Below, piece by piece: positions 8,278-16,064 of a DNA stretch of 64,000 bases (within the stretch, counting starts at the first letter, position 1; the number at the start of each line of letters is the position of its first letter). The notes under the pieces were generated by a model. It had not been told where the DNA came from and ran no database searches. It saw nothing but the letters and a program-made list of their open reading frames with translations. Made by a program: the position numbers and the translations under genes. Location of the stretch: the NCBI GenBank assembly GCA_963716865.1, contig CAVQUF010000004.1, positions 558,001 to 622,000 of the forward strand, given 5' to 3'. Source of the DNA: AC-32 sp963716865 (GTDB taxonomy: Bacteria; Actinomycetota; Thermoleophilia; Gaiellales; Gaiellaceae).

Positions 8278-9226
8278 ACGTCGTCTCGCGGCTCGGCCGG
8301 ACGTAGACGATCTGGCCGCGCGCGAGCTCGAGCTGCTCGGCCTCCTCCTGGGTCAGCTGCGCGAGCAGGTGCTGCCCGTCGTCGCGCACGAGCTCGACCC
8401 GGACCTCGAAGCCGAGATGCACCACGCGCTCGACCATCGCCTCGAACGAGCCCTCGTCCGGCTCGAGCCGCAGGTCCACGTCGTGGGGGCGGACGAACGT
8501 CTCGCCGAGGCGGTTCACCGGCCCGACGAAGCCCATCACGAACTCGTTCGCGGGCGAGTCGTAGAGCTCGCGCGGCGAGCCGATCTGCTCGATGCGACCC
8601 TCGTTCAGGACGACGACCTGGCCGGCGACCTCCATCGCCTCCTCCTGGTCGTGCGTGACGATGATCGTCGTCACGTGCACCTCGTCGTGCAGGCGCCGCA
8701 GCCAGGTTCGGAGCTCCTTGCGCACGCGCGCGTCGAGCGCGCCGAACGGCTCATCCAGCAGGAGCACGCTGGGCTCGACCGCGAGCGCCCGAGCCAGTGC
8801 CATTCGCTGCCGCTGGCCGCCGGAGAGCTGGGCCGGGTAGCGCTTCGCGAGCCCCTCGAGCTGGACGAGCTCCAGCAGCTCGTGGACGCGCTTCTCGATC
8901 TCGGCGCGCGGCCGCTTGCGAATGGTCAGCCCGAACGCGACGTTGTCCCGGACGGTCATGTGCTTGAACGCGGCGTAGTGCTGGAAGACCATCCCCACGC
9001 CGCGCGCGCGCGCGGGCCGGTCGGTCACGTCGTCCGTCCCGATCAGCACCTGGCCCGCCTCCGGCTCCTCCAGCCCCGCGATCACGCGCAGCAGCGTCGA
9101 CTTGCCGCTCCCGCTCGGGCCGAGCAGGGCGGTCAGCGACCCTTCCGGAATCGTGACGGAGACGTCCTGGAGCGCCGTGAAGCCGTTGAAGCGCTTCGTG
9201 ACCTCGATCACCGTGATGCCGCTCAT
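8246..9226 (-). CDS. cysA: Sulfate/thiosulfate ABC transporter ATP-binding protein
   Basis: A 326-aa ATPase that energises sulfate import. It shows Walker A GPSGSGKST (about residues 34-42), Q-loop VFQHYAAF, signature LSGGQRQRMALARAL, Walker B VLLLDEPFGALD and the H-loop VTHDQEEA. A C-terminal TOBE-like domain follows (about 235-326). CysA-type start and spacing, together with two permease genes and a sulfate-binding protein upstream, give the assignment. Its ATG lies at 9226 and the cysW stop at 9227, so the genes are directly abutting. The 3' end overlaps the convergent methyltransferase gene by 32 bp. Confidence 0.95.
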   Translation of the reverse strand: MSGITVIEVTKRFNGFTALQDVSVTIPEGSLTALLGPSGSGKSTLLRVIAGLEEPEAGQVLIGTDDVTDRPARARGVGMVFQHYAAFKHMTVRDNVAFGLTIRKRPRAEIEKRVHELLELVQLEGLAKRYPAQLSGGQRQRMALARALAVEPSVLLLDEPFGALDARVRKELRTWLRRLHDEVHVTTIIVTHDQEEAMEVAGQVVVLNEGRIEQIGSPRELYDSPANEFVMGFVGPVNRLGETFVRPHDVDLRLEPDEGSFEAMVERVVHLGFEVRVELVRDDGQHLLAQLTQEEAEQLELARGQIVYVRPSRETTFSRSGGPRSA

Positions 9227-10015
9227 CTAGCCGGACTCCTCCCTCGGGTGAACGGCGCGGAGCGCGACTACCGTACCGATCGCGATCAGCGCGAGCACGA
9301 CCGACGAGGCGTACGCGCCCGCCGTGTCGAAGTTCTCGTACTGGCCCTGGATGTAGAGCGGAAGCGTCTCCGTCTTGCCGACGATGCGGCCGGAGACGAC
9401 AGCGACCGCACCGAACTCGCCGATCGCACGCGCGGTCGTGAGCACGACGCCGTAGGCGACGGCCCAGCGGATCGCCGGCAGCGTGATCCGGCGGAAGACC
9501 TGGAACGGCGAGGCGCCGAGCGTCTCGGCGGCTTGCTCCTGGTCGGTGCCGATCTCGCGCAGCACCGGCACGACCTCGCGCACGACGAACGGCAGCGTGA
9601 TGAACATCGTCGCCAGCACCATCCCCGGGACGGCGAACAGGATCCGGATCCCGTGGTCGGCGAGGCCGCCGAGCCAGCCTCCGCGGCCGTAGAGCAGGAA
9701 CAGCGCCAGGCCGACGACGACGGGCGAGAGCGCGAGCGGGAGGTCCACGATCGCGTTCACCAGCCCTCGCCCCGGGAAGCGCGTGCGCACGAGCGCGAGC
9801 GCGAGGATGACCCCGAACACCGTGTTCGCGGGCACGGCGATGGCGGCGATCAGGAGCGTCAGCTCCAGCGCGTGCAGGGCCTGGTGCGTCGTGACCGCGT
9901 CCCAGGCGTGGCCGAATCCGTGCTCGAACGCGCGGTAGAAGATCAGACCCACCGGCAGCAGCAGGAGCACCGTGAGATAGCCAAGGACTCCGAACCGCAA
10001 GAGGTACCTAGACAT
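9227..10015 (-). CDS. cysW: Sulfate ABC transporter permease CysW
   Basis: A 262-aa inner-membrane permease with six predicted membrane segments. The MetI-like cytoplasmic loop (EQAAETLGASPFQVFRRITLP) docks onto CysA. It pairs with CysT to form the translocation channel. It begins 92 bp after the cysT stop, and that gap contains a perfect 11-bp hairpin that may tune the ratio of downstream cistrons. Start is ATG at 10015. Confidence 0.93.
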   Translation of the reverse strand: MSRYLLRFGVLGYLTVLLLLPVGLIFYRAFEHGFGHAWDAVTTHQALHALELTLLIAAIAVPANTVFGVILALALVRTRFPGRGLVNAIVDLPLALSPVVVGLALFLLYGRGGWLGGLADHGIRILFAVPGMVLATMFITLPFVVREVVPVLREIGTDQEQAAETLGASPFQVFRRITLPAIRWAVAYGVVLTTARAIGEFGAVAVVSGRIVGKTETLPLYIQGQYENFDTAGAYASSVVLALIAIGTVVALRAVHPREESG

Positions 10016-10057
10016 GTCGGTTTCCGGGTTCCAGCGCGTCGACCGGTCGGTTCAGAC

Positions 10058-10082
10058 GGTCGCATGGGAAACCCATGCGACC
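10058..10082. promoter_or_regulatory. Perfect 11-bp hairpin between cysT and cysW
   Basis: GGTCGCATGGG (10058-10068), loop AAA, CCCATGCGACC (10072-10082). It sits in the only real gap (92 bp) of the otherwise tight sulfate operon. No T-run follows on the minus strand, so an mRNA-processing or partial-termination element is more likely than a full terminator. The short loop could also reflect a DNA operator. Confidence 0.6.
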
Positions 10083-10107
10083 TGAGGGTCGGCACCGCAA
10101 GCGGAGC

Positions 10108-10941
10108 CTAGACATAGTCGTGCCGTGTCCTCCAGCGGCGGAGCGCGCCGATCGCGAGCAGAACGCCAAGCGAGATCAGCAACAGGAGCACCGAGACGGC
10201 GGCCGCGCCGGTCCCGTTCCCGGACTGCAGCTGGCCGAAGATGTAGACGGCGGACACCTCGGTCTTGAACGGCAGGTTGCCGGAGATCAGCACGACGGCG
10301 CCGAACTCGCCGACCGCGCGCGCGAATGAGAGCGCGACCCCCGAGAGGACGGCCGGCAGGAGATTCGGGAAAATGATGCGCCGGAAGACCGCGACCGGGC
10401 CGGCGCCGAGCGAGGCGGCCGCCTCCTCCATCTCTGTGTCGAGCTCGAGGAGCACCGGCTGAACGGCGCGCACGACGAACGGAAGCGTCACGAACAGGCA
10501 GGCGGCCAGGATGGCCGTCCGCGTGAACGCGATGTCGATCCCGAACGGACTGCTTGGTCCGTAGAGGGCGAGCAGCGTCAGCCCGGCGACGATCGTGGGC
10601 AGGGCGAAGGGGAGATCGAGCACGGCGTCGACGACGCCCTTCCCGCGGAAGCGGTCGCGGACGAGCACCCACGCCATGGCCGTGCCCGTGACCGCGTTGA
10701 CGAGCGCGCACAGGCCGGCGACCCCGAGCGAGAGCTTCAGCGCCGCGACCGCCTCGGGCCGCGTCACCTGGTCCCAGAACTCGCCAGCCCCGCCGGCGCG
10801 CGAGGCCCAGATCAGCGCCGCGAGCGGCAGCAGGACGACGACGCTCAGGTAGCCGAGCGCGACCCCCCTGGCAAGGGCGCTGCCGCCGCGGTGGAGGACC
10901 GCGGCGGCCGGCTGCTCGACGACGGCCGCGCTACTGGCCAA
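10108..10941 (-). CDS. cysT: Sulfate ABC transporter permease CysT
   Basis: A 277-aa permease with six predicted membrane segments. The MetI-like loop is EEAAASLGAGPVAVFRRIIFP, and the first membrane segment reads VALGYLSVVVLLPLAALIW. It forms the sulfate channel with CysW. It overlaps the 3' end of the sulfate-binding-protein gene by 11 bp, which indicates translational coupling. Start is ATG at 10941. Confidence 0.94.
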   Translation of the reverse strand: MASSAAVVEQPAAAVLHRGGSALARGVALGYLSVVVLLPLAALIWASRAGGAGEFWDQVTRPEAVAALKLSLGVAGLCALVNAVTGTAMAWVLVRDRFRGKGVVDAVLDLPFALPTIVAGLTLLALYGPSSPFGIDIAFTRTAILAACLFVTLPFVVRAVQPVLLELDTEMEEAAASLGAGPVAVFRRIIFPNLLPAVLSGVALSFARAVGEFGAVVLISGNLPFKTEVSAVYIFGQLQSGNGTGAAAVSVLLLLISLGVLLAIGALRRWRTRHDYV

Positions 10942-11911
10942 TCGACCTCTCGATCTTGGCCATGATTCCCTTGTTCGGGTCGAAGAAGCGGCGGTTCACC
11001 TTCGCCCACCCGTTGAGCCCGTAGCGCTTCGAGCTGATCGTGAAGAGGCCGGGCGGCTTGTAGAAGTGGTACTTCCTCGCGACGCTCTTGACGACCGGCC
11101 GGTAGCCCTGGTCGGCGAACGCTTTCTGCGCGGTCGCGGACCAGAGGTACTTGTAGAACGCCTTGGCGGCCGGGTTGCTCTGTCCCGACTTCGTCAGCGC
11201 AACGGGCGTCTCGATCAGCATCGTCGCCTTCGGCGTGTGGTACTCCGTGTGGACGCCCTTCCTCTCCGCGAAGACCGCCTCGTTCTCGTACGTGAGCAGG
11301 ACATCGCCCTTGCCCTGGGCGAAGACCGTGGTCGCGGCGCGCGCGCTGTCCGGCTGAGCCGGGACGTGCTTGAAGAGCTTGTAGAGGTACTTGATCGCCT
11401 GCTTGTCGGTCTTGCCCGAGCGGCGCAGCGCGCCGTACGCGGCCATCACGTTCCAGCGCGCGCCGCCCGAGGTGAACGGGTTCGGGGTGATCACCTCGAC
11501 GCCGGACTTGACGAGGTCGCCCCAGCCCCTGATGTGCTTCGGGTTGCCGTCGCGGACCACGAAGACCACCACCGAGTCCGAGACGATCCCGCGGTACTTG
11601 TTGCCGTTCCACTTCTTGGGAACGAGCTTCTTCTGCACGAGCAGGTTGATGTCCGGGTCGAGCGAGAGCGCGGCGATGTCCGCCGGCTGGCCGGCCGCGA
11701 TCGCCCGAGCCTGGTCGCCCGAGGCGCCATACGACTGGGAGAAGCTGACCCCGCTCCCGGCTGCGGTCTTCCCGAAGGCCGAGATGATCTTCCCGTACGC
11801 GTCCTTGGGAGTCGAGTAGGCGACGAGGTTGACCGATCCGCCGTTCGATGCCCCGCTTGCCGAGCCGGCTGCGAGAGCGACCCCGACCAAAGCAATCCAA
11901 ATGACTCTCAT
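10931..11911 (-). CDS. sbp: Sulfate/thiosulfate-binding protein (exported)
   Basis: A 326-aa periplasmic-type solute-binding protein. A signal peptide covers about residues 1-21 (hydrophobic core VIWIALVGVALAAG, cleavage near ASG-AS). The mature domain shows typical sulfate-binding features: VAYSTPKDAY, QSYGASGDQARAI, DPDINLL, ITPNPFTSGGARWN and QGKGDVLLTYENEA. It delivers sulfate to CysT/CysW. First gene of the operon, with Shine-Dalgarno AAGGAG close to ATG 11911. No lipobox cysteine is present, so anchoring in this presumably monoderm cell is unclear. Confidence 0.94.
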   Translation of the reverse strand: MRVIWIALVGVALAAGSASGASNGGSVNLVAYSTPKDAYGKIISAFGKTAAGSGVSFSQSYGASGDQARAIAAGQPADIAALSLDPDINLLVQKKLVPKKWNGNKYRGIVSDSVVVFVVRDGNPKHIRGWGDLVKSGVEVITPNPFTSGGARWNVMAAYGALRRSGKTDKQAIKYLYKLFKHVPAQPDSARAATTVFAQGKGDVLLTYENEAVFAERKGVHTEYHTPKATMLIETPVALTKSGQSNPAAKAFYKYLWSATAQKAFADQGYRPVVKSVARKYHFYKPPGLFTISSKRYGLNGWAKVNRRFFDPNKGIMAKIERSIGQ

Positions 11912-11952
11912 TCCGACTCCTTATTTTACGAGTTTGTCCACCGAAGTCCTGG

Positions 11953-11982
11953 AGAATAGAGGCAGACCCGGACGCACGTCAA
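11953..11982 (-). promoter_or_regulatory. Predicted sigma-A-type promoter of the sulfate operon
   Basis: On the minus strand TTGACG (11977-11982) and TATTCT (11953-11958) are separated by 18 bp, about 40 bp upstream of the sbp start codon. The segment between the -10 box and the start codon (GGACTTCGGTGGAC) is where a repressor such as the nearby Rrf2 protein could bind, but I see no clear palindrome there. Confidence 0.45.
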
Positions 11983-12017
11983 GTGGGAAGTGCTCGCCCG
12001 GTCTAGAGTTGGCCCCC

Positions 12018-12974
12018 GTGGAGCCGCTCGACCGCTCGACCATCTGGCCGTACGACGCCGGCGAGCCCGGCCCGTTCAGCTACCAGCGCTTCGCCCACCC
12101 GACCGGGGTCGCGGCGGAGCGGGCGCTCGGTCAGCTCGAGGGCGGCGAGGCGCTGCTCTTCCCCTCCGGGACCGGCGCGATCACTTCGCTCGTCCTGGCG
12201 CTCCTCGAGCCCGGGCAGACCGTCGCGCTCGCCGGGGGAGCGTACTTCGGGACCGGACGCCTGCTCGCAGGGCTCGGGAAATGGGGCCTGCGCCACGTCG
12301 AGTTCGACCAGACGGGCCCGCCTCCGGACGGCGCCGACCTCGTCGTGCTCGAGGCCCCCTCGAATCCGTTCCTGACCATGCCGGATCTCGAGGCCGCGGC
12401 CGCACACCCGGCGCCGGTCGTGGTGGACTCGACCGCCTCGACGCCCGTCTACCTGCGCCCGCTCGAGCACGGCGCCGACTTCGCCGTGCACAGCGCGACC
12501 AAGTACCTCGGCGGCCACCACGACGTCCTCCTCGGCGCGGTCGTCTGCCGCTCGGCCGAGGACGCCGAGCGCCTGCGCGCGTCTCGCACCCTCACGGGGA
12601 TCGTCGCGGCGCCGGACCCGTGCTGGCTGCTGCTCCGGAGCCTCAAGACGCTCTCCGTGCGCATGGAGCGGATCACCTCGACCGCGCGGGAGCTCGCAGA
12701 GCGCCTGGGCGCGCACCCGGCGGTCGAGATCGTCCGCTACCCGGGCTTCGGCGGGCTGCTCTCGTTCGACGTCGCAGGCGCGGACGAGGCGAAGAAGGTC
12801 GAGACCTCGCTGCGCCTGATCGCGAACGCGACCAGCCTCGGCGGCGTCGACTCCGTGCTCGAGAGCCGCGCGCGCTGGGAGGGCGATCGCGTTCCGCCCG
12901 GCCTGCTCCGCCTGAGCGTCGGCCTCGAGGACGCGGATGCCCTGTGGGCCGACCTCGAGCAGGCGCTCGCGTGA
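12018..12974 (+). CDS. Cys/Met-metabolism PLP-dependent enzyme (cystathionine gamma-synthase/lyase-like)
   Basis: About 318 aa from GTG at 12018, shorter than the usual 380-400; most of the saving is at the N-terminus, although further frame exists upstream to 11829. The family core is clear: YQRFAHPT, LFPSGTGAITSL (phosphate-binding loop), EAPSNP, VVDST and the Schiff-base lysine in HSATKYLGGHHD. The C-terminus has SLGGVDSVLESR and the arginine-containing RLSVGLED. Such enzymes make or break cystathionine, homocysteine or methionine C-S bonds. The sulfate importer on the other strand fits a sulfur-assimilation neighbourhood. The exact reaction is unresolved. It ends in GTGA, overlapping the next start. 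Confidence 0.85.
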   Translation: MEPLDRSTIWPYDAGEPGPFSYQRFAHPTGVAAERALGQLEGGEALLFPSGTGAITSLVLALLEPGQTVALAGGAYFGTGRLLAGLGKWGLRHVEFDQTGPPPDGADLVVLEAPSNPFLTMPDLEAAAAHPAPVVVDSTASTPVYLRPLEHGADFAVHSATKYLGGHHDVLLGAVVCRSAEDAERLRASRTLTGIVAAPDPCWLLLRSLKTLSVRMERITSTARELAERLGAHPAVEIVRYPGFGGLLSFDVAGADEAKKVETSLRLIANATSLGGVDSVLESRARWEGDRVPPGLLRLSVGLEDADALWADLEQALA

Positions 12975-14236
12975 GCGACGAGAAGACGGTCGTGTTCTTC
13001 CCGGAAGGCGCGTTCGGCCCGACGAACAACTGCGTCGGCATCGGCAAGGTGCTGCTCGAGCGCGGCGCCCGTGTCGTCTTCGTCGTCGAGGAGTCGTTTG
13101 CCGGCACGCTCGAGGCGCAGGGATTCGACGAGGCGCTGATGAGGCTCAAGCCCCCGCCTGAGGTCGAGGAGGCGCCCGGGCAGTTCTGGAAGGACTTCGT
13201 CCGCGACACGGCGCCGGAGTTCCGCAAGCCGACGATCGAACAGCTCGAGACGTTCATCCTCCCGGTCTGGCAGGAGCTCGTCGACGGAGCCCGCTACGCG
13301 GACGGGCGGCTCGAGGAGATCTTCGGCGAGCTCGAGCCGGACGTGATCGTCCAGGACAACGTCGTCTCGTTCCCGGCCGTGCCTGCCTCGGGTCGCCCCT
13401 GGGTGCGGATCGTCTCGTGCAACCCGCTCGAGCTGAAGGACCCGGCGCTGCCGCCGACGTTCTCGGGCTATCCGACCACCGACCCAGCAGGCTGGGAGGA
13501 GTTCCGGCGCCGCTACCGCGAGCTGCACGAGCCGCTGCAGACGGAGTTCTCCGCGTTCTGCGAGGAGCGCGGAGCGCCGGCGCTGCCCGGGGTCGAGTTC
13601 ATCCACGAGTCCCCGTTCCTCAACTTCCACCTCTATCCGGCGGAGGCCGACTACGCGCGCTCGGAGCCGCTCGGCCCGACCTGGCACCGGCTCGACTCCT
13701 GCGTTCGCGGCGTCGACGAGGATTTCGAACCGCCGCCGGGAGACGGCGCGCTCGTCTACGTCAGCCTCGGGAGCCTCGGCTCGGCCGACGTCGACCTGAT
13801 GAACCGCCTCGTCGCGGCCCTCGCCGAGACGCCGCACCGCTACGTGGTCAGCAAGGGCCCGCAGCACGAGCTGATCGAGCTGGCCCCGAACATGACCGGC
13901 GCCGAGTTCCTGCCGCAGCCGGCCATCCTCCCCCACGTCGACCTCGTGATCACCCACGGCGGCAACAACACGGTCACAGAGTCGATCCACTTCGGCAAGC
14001 CGGCGATCGTCCTGCCGCTGTTCTGGGACCAGTACGACAACGCCCAGCGCGTCGAGGAGGTCGGCTTCGGCGTGCGCCTGCCGACCTACGAGTTCGAGGA
14101 CGAGGAGCTGCACGGCGCGATCGACCGCCTCCTCGTGGCCGACAACCCGCGCCTCCGTGAAGCCTCCGAGCGCCTGCGGGCCCACCCCGGGACGATGGCC
14201 GCCGCGGACCTGATCGAAGGCGTCGTCCGGGCCTGA
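12971..14236 (+). CDS. GT1-family (MGT/UGT-like) glycosyltransferase
   Basis: About 421 aa from GTG at 12971, which overlaps the preceding stop by 4 bp (GTGA). The N-terminal half reads like a GT-B acceptor domain (FFPEGAFGPTNNCVGIGKVLLERGARVVFV). The C-terminal half carries the UGT/MGT donor-binding signature: VYVSLGSLGSAD, FLPQPAILPHVDLVITHGGNNTVTES and PLFWDQYDNAQRVEE. These enzymes transfer a sugar from a nucleotide donor to small hydrophobic acceptors or lipids. Coupling to a sulfur-amino-acid PLP enzyme is unusual and gives no obvious acceptor. Confidence 0.88.
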   Translation: MSDEKTVVFFPEGAFGPTNNCVGIGKVLLERGARVVFVVEESFAGTLEAQGFDEALMRLKPPPEVEEAPGQFWKDFVRDTAPEFRKPTIEQLETFILPVWQELVDGARYADGRLEEIFGELEPDVIVQDNVVSFPAVPASGRPWVRIVSCNPLELKDPALPPTFSGYPTTDPAGWEEFRRRYRELHEPLQTEFSAFCEERGAPALPGVEFIHESPFLNFHLYPAEADYARSEPLGPTWHRLDSCVRGVDEDFEPPPGDGALVYVSLGSLGSADVDLMNRLVAALAETPHRYVVSKGPQHELIELAPNMTGAEFLPQPAILPHVDLVITHGGNNTVTESIHFGKPAIVLPLFWDQYDNAQRVEEVGFGVRLPTYEFEDEELHGAIDRLLVADNPRLREASERLRAHPGTMAAADLIEGVVRA

Positions 14237-14243
14237 GAGAGGG

Positions 14244-14277
14244 TGCGGCGGCGCGCAGCCCGATGCGCGCCGCCGCA
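14244..14277. terminator. Perfect 13-bp hairpin between convergent genes
   Basis: TGCGGCGGCGCGC (14244-14256) pairs exactly with GCGCGCCGCCGCA (14265-14277) across an 8-nt loop. It is centred in the 49-bp gap between the GT1 gene and the convergent TIGR03118 gene and can act for both. No T-run flanks it. Confidence 0.7.
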
Positions 14278-14285
14278 GGTCAGGG

Positions 14286-15410
14286 TCAGTTCGGCGTGAT
14301 CGAGCCGAACAGGCCGTTGTTCTCGTCGTTCGGGCCGGCCGTGAAGAACAGCGTGCTGGACGGTCCGGCGGCGGAGTCGTTCCCGAACCGGAGCGCCCAC
14401 AGCCCGTCGATCACGATGGGCTTCCCGTAGCTGTCCCGCAGCGTGCCGCGGAACTTGAAGCCGTTGAAGTGATGGTGGCCGTGGTGCGAGTGGTGCTTGC
14501 GCGAGTCGAAGTGCCGGTCGGAGCGCTCTTCGTAGGCGTGGATCTTGCCGTTGCCGAAGTTTCCGACGAGCAGGTCGCCGGCGAAGCGCCCGAAGCTGTC
14601 CGGAGCGACCGCGAGCCCCCACGGCGCGTTCAGGTGGCCGCGTGACGCGACCCGCTGGAGCAGGTGCCCCTTGAGGTCGTAGGCATCGACGAAGCCACGC
14701 CCCGGGCCGGCGAGCTCGTCCTCGGCGTCAGCGTCCTGCTTCGCGTAGGCGACGAAGACGCGGTCGCCGATCACCTGCACGTTGAACGGCGCGTAGTGCC
14801 GCGGCAGGAACGGATCGCGGAAGCCGCCGGGCTTCAGGTCGAAGCTGCCGTCGAAGACGTCGATCCGCGCGTTGTGGAAGTCGGCCGCATAGAGCCGCGG
14901 CCCGGCCTTGGTGTCGGCGATCGTCAGGCCCTTGTAGATCGCCCCCTTGTCGGAGCGGTCCTTGACCACGACCGCGGTCGTGCCCTGGGCCGGGTTCCAG
15001 CCGCGGACGATCCCGTCCTCGCCGTCGAACAGGAACAGGGCCTTGCCCCCGGTCGGGAGCAGAAAGCCTGCGGTCGGATTGAACGTGGTTCCGGTCGGCC
15101 CGCCCGGGACGTCGACGACCAGGGCGCGCGGCGTCCCGTCGCCGTTGTAGAGGGTCGACTTGCCGGTGCCGTTGTCCGACACCCACCACGGGGTGGTCGG
15201 CCCGGCGGTCAGGCCCCAGGCGTTGACGAGATTTCCGTCCGTGTGCGGCGCCACGCCCGGCTGGTCGGACACCAGCGGCGTGACGGTGTACGAGTTGCGC
15301 TCGTGCCGGGAGGCGGCACCGAGCGGCGAGGCCACGAACAGCGCGGCCCCCAGTACCAGGGCCAGCACGAGCCACATGCTCGGCCGGCGGACAAAATGAT
15401 GCTCTCCCAT
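14286..15410 (-). CDS. Exported TIGR03118-family beta-propeller-like protein
   Basis: About 374 aa. The start is ATG at 15410, seven bases after AGAGGAG; the in-frame GTG at 15416 is too close to that ribosome-binding site. A signal peptide spans about residues 10-33 (WLVLALVLGAALFVASPLGAASRH). The mature part has the family hallmarks: LVSDQPGVAPHTDGNLVNAWGL, PWWVSDNGTGKSTLYNG, FNPTAGF, LFDGEDG, GPRLYAADFHN, VQVIGDRVFVAYA, NAPWGLAVAP and LLVGNFGNGKIHAY. An unusual His-rich patch (about 12 His in 25 residues near residue 300) lies before the last blades. Its function is unknown in the family; export and repeats suggest an extracellular propeller. Confidence 0.88.
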   Translation of the reverse strand: MGEHHFVRRPSMWLVLALVLGAALFVASPLGAASRHERNSYTVTPLVSDQPGVAPHTDGNLVNAWGLTAGPTTPWWVSDNGTGKSTLYNGDGTPRALVVDVPGGPTGTTFNPTAGFLLPTGGKALFLFDGEDGIVRGWNPAQGTTAVVVKDRSDKGAIYKGLTIADTKAGPRLYAADFHNARIDVFDGSFDLKPGGFRDPFLPRHYAPFNVQVIGDRVFVAYAKQDADAEDELAGPGRGFVDAYDLKGHLLQRVASRGHLNAPWGLAVAPDSFGRFAGDLLVGNFGNGKIHAYEERSDRHFDSRKHHSHHGHHHFNGFKFRGTLRDSYGKPIVIDGLWALRFGNDSAAGPSSTLFFTAGPNDENNGLFGSITPN

Positions 15411-15476
15411 TACCACACTCCTCTCTCGAGGCCCCGTATGTCTACGGGCGGAGAGGGCAGGCGGTTTCCGAGAAGG

Positions 15477-15549
15477 AGCCGGAGGTGGGATTCGAACCCA
15501 CGGCCCACGCCTTACAAGGGCGTTGCTCTGACCACTGAGCTACTCCGGC
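15477..15549 (-). tRNA. tRNA-Thr (anticodon TGT)
   Basis: 73 nt on the minus strand. The acceptor arms GCCGGAG/CTCCGGC pair fully. The D-arm is GCTC/GAGC, and the anticodon arm is ACGCC-CTTGTAA-GGCGT with TGT at the anticodon positions. A five-base variable loop precedes the T-arm GTGGG-TTCGAAT-CCCAC. The 3' CCA is not encoded. The gene is uninterrupted (no intron) although a homing-endonuclease-like gene begins 77 bp away. Confidence 0.97.
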
Positions 15550-15605
15550 CGACTCGTGCAGCGTAGCTTTCCCCCGAGATGCCGAGCAGTTCACGTCCGA
15601 CGGGT

Positions 15606-15625
15606 TGTTTACCGTTCAGTAAACA
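15606..15625. promoter_or_regulatory. Inverted repeat touching the endonuclease start codon
   Basis: TGTTTAC (15606-15612) and GTAAACA (15619-15625) form a perfect 7-bp inverted repeat around CGTTCA, ending on the base before the TTG start codon at 15626. The AT-rich arms stand out against local GC. It could be a repressor operator (the size and symmetry fit TetR-like sites) or a hairpin that hides the start of translation. Confidence 0.5.
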
Positions 15626-16063
15626 TTGGCACATCCCAAGGCCGTAGGAGATCGAAGCACTATCGCGATAATGCTCGCCCTTCAGATGCTCGGTGTTCGC
15701 TTCCTCATTCCCTTTGGAGAGAACACTCGTTACGACTTGGTCATCGACGAAGGCGGGCGCCTGGGCCGCGTGCAGTGCAAGACCGGGAGACTCCGTGACG
15801 GTGCGATCCGATTTGCGACGTGTAGCGCCTACGGCCACCACCGCGAGCCTCCGCAGGCGCGTCGCGACTATCGCGGCGAGGTGGACTACTTCGCTGTTTA
15901 CTGCGCCGAGACGGGCGGGGTGTATCTCGTGCCCATTGCCGATGTCCCAACGACTACACAAGGATGTCTTCGATTCACGCCGCCACGCAACAACCAGCGG
16001 CGGCGCATTCGAGCCGCGGACAGGTACGAGATCGCGCGTGTAGTGGTGACCTGTTCGACCTAG
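15626..16063 (+). CDS. PD-(D/E)XK endonuclease of the group-I-intron-associated type
   Basis: 145 aa from TTG at 15626, chosen because the N-terminus MAHPKAVGDRST matches what I recall of this family. It has the fold core of I-Ssp6803I-like nucleases: a first helix, then PFGENTRYDLVID with the metal-binding Asp37, then RVQCKTGRLRDGAIRF with the Q50-x-K52 catalytic pair. The helix-1 glutamate of I-Ssp6803I is not present (D9-R-S-T12 instead), so it may be a variant or an inactive copy. I-Ssp6803I is encoded in a tRNA intron. Here the gene is free-standing, divergent from an intact tRNA-Thr, and less GC-rich than its neighbours, which suggests transfer. Stop TAG lies one base from the convergent sigH stop. 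Confidence 0.8.
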   Translation: MAHPKAVGDRSTIAIMLALQMLGVRFLIPFGENTRYDLVIDEGGRLGRVQCKTGRLRDGAIRFATCSAYGHHREPPQARRDYRGEVDYFAVYCAETGGVYLVPIADVPTTTQGCLRFTPPRNNQRRRIRAADRYEIARVVVTCST

Positions 16064-16064
16064 C

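Noticed and set aside
8369..10111. 580-codon open frame on the plus strand opposite cysA/cysW
   Set aside because: Arg/Asp/Glu-rich composition without recognisable domains; it is the GC-rich antisense shadow of well-supported transporter genes.
15477..15549. Possible group I intron in tRNA-Thr
   Set aside because: The tRNA folds completely in 73 nt with no interruption, so no intron is present.
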